Assembly: GCA_900555805.1 (NCBI GenBank)
Contig: USMJ01000108.1
Location: 1-5,242, forward strand
Direction: 5' to 3'
From: an uncultured Oscillospiraceae bacterium
GTDB taxonomy: Bacteria; Bacillota; Clostridia; Oscillospirales; Acutalibacteraceae
Length of the DNA stretch: 5,242 nt
Shown: positions 1-4,303 of the stretch, in pieces
Layout: each line of letters starts with the position of its first letter
How positions within the stretch are numbered: the first letter of the stretch is position 1
Program-made: the position numbers and the translations under genes
The notes under the pieces: generated by a model
The model's input: the letters and a program-made list of their open reading frames with translations, nothing else
Told to the model about the DNA's origin: nothing
The model's database searches: none

Positions 1-25
1 CGGTTTTCGGGACGAAAACCGTTTT
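1..25 (+). terminator. Hairpin with T-run, terminator-like
   Basis: A perfect 9-bp stem (1-9 with 13-21) closes a 3-nt GGA loop and is followed at once by TTTT. This is the shape of an intrinsic terminator for a plus-strand gene ending left of the window. The T-run is short. Bases 9-18 can instead pair with 22-33 (GGGACG/CGTCCC plus AAAA/TTTT with a 2-nt bulge), so two mutually exclusive folds exist. Confidence 0.4.
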
Positions 26-30
26 GCCGT

Positions 31-53
31 CCCGCCTCTTGATGAGAGTCGGG
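31..53 (+). other. Imperfect hairpin
   Basis: CCCG (31-34) pairs with CGGG (50-53), and CTCT (36-39) pairs with AGAG (45-48), with one internal mismatch and a 5-nt loop. CTTTCTG follows. It may be a second, weaker terminator behind the first hairpin, or part of the structured stretch that follows. Confidence 0.3.
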
Positions 54-125
54 CTTTCTGATCAGACGCGGCGGAACAGAAGCGAGTTCCCTTGGAGCGC
101 ATAATTTCCCGTATAATACGTCCCT

Positions 126-145
126 GCAAAAGCGTTAGCTTTTGC
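126..145. repeat. Perfect 8-bp hairpin
   Basis: GCAAAAGC (126-133) pairs with GCTTTTGC (138-145) around a GTTA loop. It is the leftmost perfect hairpin of the structured stretch. Confidence 0.5.
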
Positions 146-296
146 GAAAGGCGAATCAACAAGCAAGATATACATATCACAGGTTTGAATTTTAATCTTA
201 GTCCATGTTTGTCGGCTCTCCGAAGCAAGCTTCGTATCGCCGATTGTACCGCCTGCAAACGCGGCGATAAAGGCAAGCGCGGCGAGGGTGGCAAAA

Positions 297-314
297 GCTC
301 CGCTCGCGCGGAGC
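297..314. repeat. Perfect 7-bp hairpin, first of three abutting
   Basis: GCTCCGC (297-303) pairs with GCGGAGC (308-314) around a TCGC loop. The last base touches the first base of the next hairpin. Confidence 0.55.
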
Positions 315-343
315 GCCGCAAGCCGCCGCGGGCGGCTTGCGGC
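315..343. repeat. Perfect 13-bp hairpin, second of three abutting
   Basis: Bases 315-327 pair without mismatch with 331-343 around a 3-nt GCG loop. The stem is almost all G-C and would be very stable as RNA or as cruciform DNA. It directly abuts hairpins on both sides. Confidence 0.6.
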
Positions 344-368
344 GGTTTCCCCGTCGGGGAAACCTTTT
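344..368 (+). terminator. Perfect 9-bp hairpin plus T-run, third of three
   Basis: GGTTTCCCC (344-352) pairs with GGGGAAACC (356-364) around GTC, followed by TTTT (365-368). It looks like an intrinsic terminator for plus-strand transcripts, although no plus-strand gene ends here. It could instead be the 3' end of a structured RNA made from this stretch. Confidence 0.35.
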
Positions 369-403
369 GCCGCCGAAGTCTCATCAAACTGCACCTGTTC
401 GGC

Positions 404-427
404 ACCCCATCGCCGTCGCGATGGGGT
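404..427. repeat. Perfect 10-bp hairpin
   Basis: ACCCCATCGC (404-413) pairs with GCGATGGGGT (418-427) around a CGTC loop. There is no T-run on either strand. Confidence 0.5.
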
Positions 428-441
428 ACGCGAACAGCCGC

Positions 442-466
442 AGCCGCCGCACAGCGCGCGGCGGCT
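442..466. repeat. Perfect 9-bp hairpin downstream of the frameshifted gene
   Basis: AGCCGCCGC (442-450) pairs with GCGGCGGCT (458-466) around a 7-nt loop. It begins 8 bases beyond the restored stop of the minus-strand gene at 474, so it may stop that transcript or protect its 3' end. No T-run follows on the minus strand. On the plus strand TTTAT follows. Confidence 0.4.
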
Positions 467-473
467 TTATATT

Positions 474-949
474 TCATCGCACACTGCCATGTATAACCGA
501 AGAAAGATAATCGCGCAGATCCGTGATATCCTCTCTGTCGAGCGTCAGGATCAGATGATTCTGAGTCAATCCGCGGTGCCAAAATATATTTTCCATTCGG
601 CATATATGTCCTCGATCTCCTGCCCTTTCGGAACATATACACAGCGCGGATCCTCGCGCAGATCTCTTTTGGGATACAGCGAAAACTTGAAGTCGGGCTC
701 TGTTAGCAAAACTTCACTCGGCTGCGTAAAACCGTCCTCAAGAAGCCTCGTCAGGTTCTCCTCCAAATACTCGACCTCAAACGGAAGCAGGCATTCGTCG
801 CTTTCTTGATGATAATTCAGCCAATCCCCCGATCGAAAACAGAAGTCGCATTCGCACCAATTATCATACATATTTGATATGTTCCATTTTCCGTATTTTC
901 TGATTTGAAGCTCTGCGATTATGCCGCAGATATCCTTTCTGAACCACAT
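474..949 (-). pseudogene. Conserved-looking hypothetical protein, frameshifted near the C-terminus
   Basis: I chose the ATG at 949 because a GGAGGA sequence (955-960) lies 5 nt upstream; the in-frame ATG at 985 has no ribosome binding site. As written, the frame stops at 566 after 127 residues (ending IYFGTAD). Shifting by -1 at the AAAA run at 581-584 (TTTT on the coding strand) continues the reading as IYFWHRGLTQNHLILTLDRE and on to ITDLRDYLSSVIHGSVR, stopping at 474, for about 158 residues. That tail reads like an ordinary soluble domain C-terminus, so one T was probably lost by mutation or sequencing error. The protein is acidic, Trp- and Cys-rich at 31-43 (WCECDFCFRSGDW), with no signal peptide or membrane segment. 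The function is unknown; size and composition resemble small immunity-type or SMI1-like proteins, but that is a guess. It is transcribed divergently from the macrodomain gene. Confidence 0.6.
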
Positions 950-1022
950 AATTATCCTCCGTCCGTTATTGTGATTTTCCGACATTTTAATTTTCGGTAC
1001 TGTCGGTTTCTTCTTTGAGATA

Positions 1023-1051
1023 ATTATACATCGCCCACGGCTAAATGTTAA
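1023..1051 (-). promoter_or_regulatory. Sigma-A promoter for the leftward hypothetical gene
   Basis: On the minus strand, TTAACA (1046-1051) and a perfect TATAAT (1023-1028) are separated by exactly 17 bp. Transcription would start near 1016, giving a leader of about 67 nt before the ATG at 949. The leader contains a 6-bp hairpin (979-984 with 1001-1006). No operator-like palindrome is obvious. Confidence 0.7.
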
Positions 1052-1105
1052 TACACGAATTATTTGCCGTTAGTTTTCGTTCGTCTTTACTTTCCGACAA
1101 AAGCA

Positions 1106-1134
1106 TTGACGGCGGTTTGCGTTTCCAATATAAT
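1106..1134 (+). promoter_or_regulatory. Sigma-A promoter for the macrodomain gene
   Basis: TTGACG (1106-1111) and a perfect TATAAT (1129-1134) are separated by 17 bp. Transcription would start near 1141, leaving a leader of about 40 nt with the SD AAAGGAAG (1164-1171). This rules out in-frame starts upstream of 1141. The gap between the -35 boxes of this promoter and the leftward one is about 55 bp. Confidence 0.8.
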
Positions 1135-1179
1135 ATAAATATATACAAATTATACACAAACCGAAAGGAAGTCCGAGCC

Positions 1180-2184
1180 ATGCCGCTTCAGATCATCAGA
1201 AACGATATAACAAAAACTCCGTGCGACGCTATAGTCAATGCGGCGAACCCGACCCTGCTCGGGGGCGGCGGCGTTGACGGCGCGATTCACAAAGCCGCGG
1301 GAAAAGGCTTGCTTCGCGAATGTAAAAAGCTCGGCGGATGCCGGGTCGGTCAGGCGAAGATCACGAAGGGATATGACCTTCCCTGCAAATATGTTATCCA
1401 CACCGTAGGTCCCGTGTGGCACGGCGGGAACTCGGGCGAGAAAGAACTGCTTGAATCCTGCTATCGCGAATCTTTGGAACTCGCCTTGAAATATAACTGC
1501 GAATCCGTGGCGTTTCCTTTGATTTCAGCAGGCACTTACTCGTACCCCAAAGCGGAAGCGCTTCAGGTCGCGATAAACGAAATCGGAAAATTCCTGCTCG
1601 CCCACGACATGCTTGTTTATATAGTGGTGTTCGACAAGGGCAGCTTTCAGGTCAGCAAAAAGCTGATAAACGACATCACCGAATACATCGACGAATACTA
1701 CGTCGAAGCAAACTTCTGCGAACGCAGTACGACTCTGTTTTCCATGCCGCTCGGAAAGATCTCGCAAATCTCGGACACGCAGGCATTCAAAACAGCCGCG
1801 CCGCAAAGCGTACCGGAAAGCCTGAACGACGCATTGAACAGGCTCGATGAAAGCTTCTCGCAGATGCTCCTGAGAAAAATCGACGAAAAAGGAATGACCG
1901 ACGCCGAGGTATACAAAAGGGCGAATGTCGACAGGCGGCTGTTCTCGAAGATCAGATCGGACGTCCACTACAAGACGAGCAAGACAACGGCCATCGCTTT
2001 CGCGATCGCGCTGGAGCTTGACCTCGACGAAGCAAGGGACTTCCTCATGAAAGCCGGATTCGCCCTGTCGCACAGCAACAAGTTCGATGTCATTATCGAG
2101 TACTTCATAAAAAACGGAAATTATAATATCTTTGAGATCAACGAAGCACTGTTCGAGTTCGATCAGGTGCTGCTCGGGTGCTGA
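1180..2184 (+). CDS. Macrodomain protein with C-terminal HTH-like helical domain
   Basis: This 334-residue protein has a MacroD-type macrodomain at about 1-175. The fold's signatures are present: VNAAN (19-23), GGGGVDGAIH (28-37), HTVGPVW (74-80) and the second ligand loop ISAGTYSYP (115-123). N23 and D33 are 10 residues apart, like the catalytic Asn/Asp pair of human MACROD1/2, so hydrolysis of ADP-ribose from acidic side chains or of O-acetyl-ADP-ribose is plausible. A linker (about 180-215) leads to an all-helical domain (about 216-334); TDAEVYKRANVDRRLFSKIR (240-259) looks like an XRE-style helix-turn-helix. Typical stand-alone enzymes are about 170-190 residues, so the C-terminal half is an extra domain that may bind DNA or a partner. 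Start 1180 is fixed by SD AAAGGAAG and the promoter at 1106-1134. The protein is cytoplasmic. A vWA gene follows 110 bp downstream. The family call is firm; substrate and HTH role are inferred. Confidence 0.92.
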   Translation: MPLQIIRNDITKTPCDAIVNAANPTLLGGGGVDGAIHKAAGKGLLRECKKLGGCRVGQAKITKGYDLPCKYVIHTVGPVWHGGNSGEKELLESCYRESLELALKYNCESVAFPLISAGTYSYPKAEALQVAINEIGKFLLAHDMLVYIVVFDKGSFQVSKKLINDITEYIDEYYVEANFCERSTTLFSMPLGKISQISDTQAFKTAAPQSVPESLNDALNRLDESFSQMLLRKIDEKGMTDAEVYKRANVDRRLFSKIRSDVHYKTSKTTAIAFAIALELDLDEARDFLMKAGFALSHSNKFDVIIEYFIKNGNYNIFEINEALFEFDQVLLGC

Positions 2185-2222
2185 TGTCGCATAGCAAGCG
2201 ACCATTTCCCCGAAAATATAAC

Positions 2223-2228
2223 TATAAT
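2223..2228 (+). promoter_or_regulatory. Possible -10 element for the vWA gene
   Basis: A perfect TATAAT lies in the macrodomain-vWA gap. The best -35 match is weak (GCGACC at 2198-2203, 19-bp spacing). Transcription would begin near 2235, inside or past the 5' arm of the following hairpin, so transcripts made here could not form the terminator. Confidence 0.35.
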
Positions 2229-2280
2229 GTGATTGTAAGGTGAGGCCGAGAAAAGCCGAACCCACAATCACATTATTTTT
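2224..2280 (+). terminator. Terminator-like hairpin between macrodomain and vWA genes
   Basis: A perfect 13-bp stem (2224-2236 with 2264-2276) encloses a 27-nt loop with a small inner GGC/GCC stem, followed by TTTTT (2276-2280). The T-run ends one base before the GGAGGT ribosome binding site of the vWA gene. It would end or attenuate read-through from the macrodomain gene while leaving the SD free. Confidence 0.6.
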
Positions 2281-2294
2281 CGGAGGTAAACAAA

Positions 2295-2948
2295 ATGGGA
2301 AAGATCAAAAACAACATCACGGAGCTTGTATTCATATTAGACCGCAGCGGTTCGATGACGGGACTTGAGAGCGACACGATAGGCGGCTTCAACTCTCTTA
2401 TCAAAAAGCAGAAAAAACAGGACGGCGAATGCTATGTTTCGACGGTTCTGTTCGACAATGTCAGCGAAGTTCTCTATGACAGATTAAAGCTTTCCGAGAT
2501 CCCGGAAATGACCGAAAATGACTATAACACCCGTGGCAGCACGGCGCTGATCGACGCCATAGGCGGCGCAATTCACCACATCGGGAACGTTCACAAATAC
2601 GCCCGCCCGGAGGACATCCCCGAACACACAATGTTCGTCATCATCACAGACGGCTGTGAAAACGCAAGCCGTGTCTATGACAGCGACAGCGTCAAAAAGA
2701 TGATCGAGCGCCAAAAAGAGAAATACGGCTGGGAGTTTCTGTTCATCGGCGCGAACATCGACGCCGTCGAGACCGCGAAACATTTCGGCATCGGGGCAGA
2801 CAGAGCGGTCGACTACCGCGCCGACGAAAAAGGCACCGAAGTCATTTATGACACCCTGTCCGAGACCGTCTGCAATTTGCGCGAATGTATGCCGCTCGAC
2901 AGCGGATGGAGCAAGAAAATCAAAAAAGATTACAACAGCAGAAAATAA
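2295..2948 (+). CDS. Stand-alone von Willebrand factor A (vWA) domain protein
   Basis: This 217-residue protein is essentially one vWA domain. All elements of the metal-ion-dependent adhesion site (MIDAS) are present: DRSGS (D16, S18, S20), T83 in RGSTALID, and D119 in ITDG. The alternating hydrophobic strands expected of the fold are visible (ELVFIL, MFVIIT, EFLFIG). The C-terminus is basic (KKIKKDYNSRK). There is no signal peptide or membrane segment, so it should act in the cytoplasm as a metal-dependent protein-interaction module. GGAGGT (2282-2287), 7 nt upstream, fixes the start. It lies 110 bp after the macrodomain gene on the same strand, with a terminator-like hairpin between them, so co-expression may be conditional. 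Bacterial vWA proteins of this kind often partner AAA+ ATPases, kinases or stress proteins such as Ter-system members; none is encoded in the window. The domain call is secure, the cellular role unknown. Confidence 0.92.
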   Translation: MGKIKNNITELVFILDRSGSMTGLESDTIGGFNSLIKKQKKQDGECYVSTVLFDNVSEVLYDRLKLSEIPEMTENDYNTRGSTALIDAIGGAIHHIGNVHKYARPEDIPEHTMFVIITDGCENASRVYDSDSVKKMIERQKEKYGWEFLFIGANIDAVETAKHFGIGADRAVDYRADEKGTEVIYDTLSETVCNLRECMPLDSGWSKKIKKDYNSRK

Positions 2949-2969
2949 CGAGAAGAACAGAAACAGCGA

Positions 2970-2993
2970 AAAGCAGGCGGAATGCCTGCTTTC
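2970..2993 (+). terminator. Terminator-like hairpin after the vWA gene
   Basis: AAAGCAGGC (2970-2978) pairs with GCCTGCTTT (2984-2992) around a 5-nt GGAAT loop, 21 bases after the vWA stop codon. The T-run is part of the stem and then breaks (TTTCTG), so it may be a weak terminator on plus. AAAA precedes the stem, so it could also work on minus. Confidence 0.6.
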
Positions 2994-3103
2994 TGCGCAT
3001 AGTTTGGCTTGATTTAGTTTATAGATCTATATTTTGGGGTACGCTCGGGTCAGTGCTTCGGTAAGGCTTGTGCTCGATGGGAAAGCCCTGTATGTCGGCG
3101 AAG
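2994..3103. other. Non-coding stretch with a possible coding remnant
   Basis: No gene is supported here. On the minus strand a 31-codon open stretch (about 3111 down to the TAA at 3019-3021) reads as protein-like residues ending YRSTDPSVPQNIDL. It has no start codon or SD and lies in a different frame from the small reading frame to its right. It may be the decayed tail of a former gene or part of an intergenic repeat. Confidence 0.25.
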
Positions 3104-3304
3104 TCAAGCTGTATCTACGCCGAACAGACCGCGTATCAGTTTCAGAGTTTCAAAAGAATATGACTTCTTATCGAAGCCACGTTCTTCGTCATCAAAACAG
3201 TATTCATCACCGAACTGAGGTTTGTTTGTGTAAACATATTTCTTCAGGCATTTATATAACTCGCCTCTGTCGAAATCGAATAAGTGAACCGATATTTCTT
3301 TCAA
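3104..3304 (-). CDS. Doubtful small hypothetical protein, possibly a gene remnant
   Basis: This minus-strand frame of 66 residues would use a TTG start at 3304, preceded only by a weak SD-like GTGAG, with an in-frame TGA three codons further upstream. A TATAAT on the minus strand (3354-3359) lies in the right place but has no clear -35. The composition is protein-like: acidic and aromatic, including FDFDRGELYKCLKKYVYTNK and ending LFGVDTA. There is no signal peptide, membrane segment or motif that I recognise. Directly after its stop, another frame carries protein-like sequence down to 3019, which fits a larger gene decayed by frameshifts. The plus-strand frame across the same bases (3034-3360) looks like a shadow. 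Either a small orphan gene or a fragment is possible; I lean to fragment. Confidence 0.3.
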   Translation of the reverse strand: MKEISVHLFDFDRGELYKCLKKYVYTNKPQFGDEYCFDDEERGFDKKSYSFETLKLIRGLFGVDTA

Positions 3305-3454
3305 ATGTTCTCACTTTCTTACGTCTTGTATTTGAACAAATTTTTTCAATACTATTATAATATATATTTGGTACGGGTTGGTTGAGTGCTGTGGGGTGGG
3401 CTGTGCTATCGCCGGAGAAATTATCCGCTTACGAATGCTAATAAAAAATTAACC
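3305..3454. other. Intergenic stretch without a recognised feature
   Basis: There is an AT-rich segment (about 3335-3370) and a G-rich one (3371-3402). No ORF with an SD, no long hairpin and no clear terminator is visible. Just past the stop of the minus-strand repressor gene, minus-strand transcripts would carry a T-run (3443-3448), but no stem precedes it. Confidence 0.3.
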
Positions 3455-3667
3455 CTATGGCTGCCTTTTATCAGAAAGTCCTAAAATATAGTCTGTTGTT
3501 GTGTTATAAAGTTTAGCCAATGCAATGAGAATATCCGTGGGTATATCCCTGTAACCGTTTTCATATCGGCAATACTGGGGCTGCTTCATGCCTAAATAAT
3601 CAGATACATATTTTTGAGTATAATCTGAGTCCTCTCTCAAATCTTTTATTCTGCGATAATATGACAA
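3455..3667 (-). CDS. XRE-family (Cro/CI-type) transcriptional repressor
   Basis: This 70-residue protein is a single HTH_3 DNA-binding domain with no ligand or dimerisation domain. Its helices follow the Cro/CI pattern: TQKYVSDYLG (17-26) as helix 2, KQPQYCRYENG (28-38) as the recognition helix region, then the conserved IPTDILIALAKLYNTTTDYI (42-61) and LGLSD. The start is TTG at 3667, supported by a perfect AAGGAG (3676-3681) 8 nt upstream; no ATG start fits. It is divergent from the membrane-protein operon across a 105-bp gap with two related palindromes, so it very likely represses that operon and perhaps itself. The minus-strand -10 (3721-3726) overlaps the operon's -10, so the two promoters should also exclude each other. 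The weak TTG start would keep repressor levels low. Family certain; targets inferred from the palindromes. Confidence 0.92.
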   Translation of the reverse strand: MSYYRRIKDLREDSDYTQKYVSDYLGMKQPQYCRYENGYRDIPTDILIALAKLYNTTTDYILGLSDKRQP

Positions 3668-3675
3668 AAAAATTA

Positions 3676-3681
3676 CTCCTT
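3676..3681 (-). promoter_or_regulatory. Shine-Dalgarno supporting the TTG start of the XRE gene
   Basis: On the minus strand this reads AAGGAG, followed by 8 nt (TAATTTTT) and the TTG at 3667. It decides the start. The operator-like palindrome at 3682-3697 begins on the very next base. Confidence 0.8.
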
Positions 3682-3697
3682 ATAACCGATTAGTTAT
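3682..3697. promoter_or_regulatory. Operator-like imperfect palindrome (O1)
   Basis: ATAACCGATTAGTTAT has arms ATAAC and GTTAT and matches the perfect palindrome at 3736-3751 at 12 of 16 positions. It overlaps the first base of the rightward -35 box and lies in the leader of the XRE transcript next to its SD. Confidence 0.6.
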
Positions 3698-3725
3698 TGA
3701 CATGCTATCATTATTGTGTTATTAT
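3697..3725 (+). promoter_or_regulatory. Sigma-A promoter of the membrane/zinc-ribbon operon
   Basis: A perfect TTGACA (3697-3702) and TATTAT (3720-3725) are 17 bp apart. The start point would be near 3732, giving a leader of about 40 nt. An operator-like palindrome lies at each side, at the -35 and at the transcription start. Confidence 0.8.
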
Positions 3726-3726
3726 A
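3721..3726 (-). promoter_or_regulatory. Likely -10 of the XRE repressor promoter
   Basis: On the minus strand this is a perfect TATAAT, overlapping the rightward -10 by five bases. The matching -35 would fall inside the palindrome at 3735-3752 and is a poor match, which fits a weak, autoregulated promoter. Transcription would start near 3714. Confidence 0.5.
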
Positions 3727-3734
3727 TTAAAAAA

Positions 3735-3752
3735 TATAACCGTACGGTTATA
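3735..3752. promoter_or_regulatory. Perfect 18-bp palindromic operator (O2)
   Basis: TATAACCGTACGGTTATA is perfectly self-complementary. It sits just after the rightward transcription start and over the presumed -35 of the XRE gene. Its size and position are typical of Cro/CI-type repressor operators, and O1 is a degenerate copy. Confidence 0.75.
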
Positions 3753-3772
3753 AAATTAAGGAGCGTATTAAA

Positions 3773-4303
3773 ATGGCAAGATTAGAAAGTAAAAGTCTTT
3801 CAGTATCACCGAGCATGGAACATGAGGCAATCGAAACATATCAAAAATTTGGTTGGGAGTTGAAGTCTTCCCAAGAAATATTCAACAAAGACTCTCATCA
3901 GGAACAACATGGCGATTCCATATACAGTGTCACAGAAACAACAAACTATGTCAAGCTTGTTTTTCAGCGCGATAAAGATATGCCATACTATAATGAGGTA
4001 TGCGAGATTGAGGACAAATACTTCAATCTGTTGAATCATAAACCGATTTATTATTTCGGCCATGGGCTTTTGATATTAGGCCTCCTTCTGACAGTAGCCT
4101 TCGGATTTTTAAGTATTTTTCTTCTCACCGTAGCTGAAGATATCGAAGGTCTGATATTTGCACCACTTGCAGCATTAGGAATATTCATTATTGTTCGGCG
4201 TATAAAAACAAGAAATAAACTGAAAGCAGAATACAGTGAACAAATGAAAACTTGGAACGCTGAGTGCTCAATGCTCATTGCGGAAGTTGAAAACTATGTC
4301 TGA
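3773..4303 (+). CDS. Two-helix membrane protein of unknown function
   Basis: This 176-residue protein has a soluble N-terminal region (about 1-93), including MEHEAIETYQKFGWEL (15-30) and KLVFQRDKDMPYY (61-73). A hydrophobic hairpin follows: helix 1 about 97-120, a tight AEDIEG turn, helix 2 about 127-141. Then come a basic patch (RRIKTRNK) and a charged helical tail (about 150-176). With RRIKTRNK as the cytoplasmic anchor, both ends face the cytoplasm and almost nothing is exposed outside. There is no signal peptide or known catalytic motif. The start is fixed by AAGGAG (3758-3763), 9 nt upstream of the ATG. It is the first gene of the operon controlled by the XRE protein, and its stop overlaps the next start (TGATG), so translation of the two is coupled. 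I do not recognise the family. A membrane anchor or effector acting with the zinc-ribbon protein is an inference from this arrangement. Confidence 0.88.
   Translation: MARLESKSLSVSPSMEHEAIETYQKFGWELKSSQEIFNKDSHQEQHGDSIYSVTETTNYVKLVFQRDKDMPYYNEVCEIEDKYFNLLNHKPIYYFGHGLLILGLLLTVAFGFLSIFLLTVAEDIEGLIFAPLAALGIFIIVRRIKTRNKLKAEYSEQMKTWNAECSMLIAEVENYV

Larger units (their letters stand above)
54..470. repeat. Hairpin-rich intergenic stretch, probable dispersed repeat
   Basis: I see no convincing gene in these roughly 420 bases. They contain a dense series of perfect or near-perfect stem-loops: 126-145, 221-234, 297-314, 315-343, 344-364, 404-427 and 442-466. The right half is very GC-rich. An open frame on the minus strand (62-394, GTG start) has a hydrophobic N-terminal segment, but it lacks a ribosome binding site and its sequence is dictated by the hairpins. 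Density of inverted repeats plus absence of coding signals suggests a mobile or dispersed intergenic element, or a structured RNA. Copy number cannot be judged from one window. A TATAAT at 112-117 (plus) has no good -35. Confidence 0.4.

Noticed and set aside
62..394. Minus-strand open frame of 110 codons with a hydrophobic N-terminal segment, GTG start
   Set aside because: No SD upstream, and much of it is the translation of hairpins 297-314, 315-343 and 344-364. I treat it as spurious, although a repeat-encoded small protein cannot be excluded.
566..600. Programmed -1 frameshifting in the hypothetical gene
   Set aside because: No canonical slippery heptamer is in frame at the site, and no stimulatory structure is evident; a one-base deletion is simpler.
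92..809. Plus-strand open frames at 92-496 and 288-809
   Set aside because: They run through the hairpin cluster and antisense to the hypothetical gene, are Arg/Ser-rich and have no SD or domain.
1045..1179. A longer N-terminus for the macrodomain protein
   Set aside because: It would start upstream of the promoter at 1106-1134, has no SD, and adds residues not seen in macrodomains.
1525..2271. Minus-strand open frame of 248 codons, antisense to the macrodomain gene
   Set aside because: It is a codon-bias shadow of a certain gene, without SD or recognisable domain.
3034..3360. Plus-strand open frame of 108 codons
   Set aside because: No SD, basic and irregular composition, and it overlaps the more protein-like minus frame.
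3371..3402. Possible G-quadruplex in a G-rich run
   Set aside because: The G-tracts are too uneven (GGG, GG, GGGG, GGG with a long loop) to claim one.
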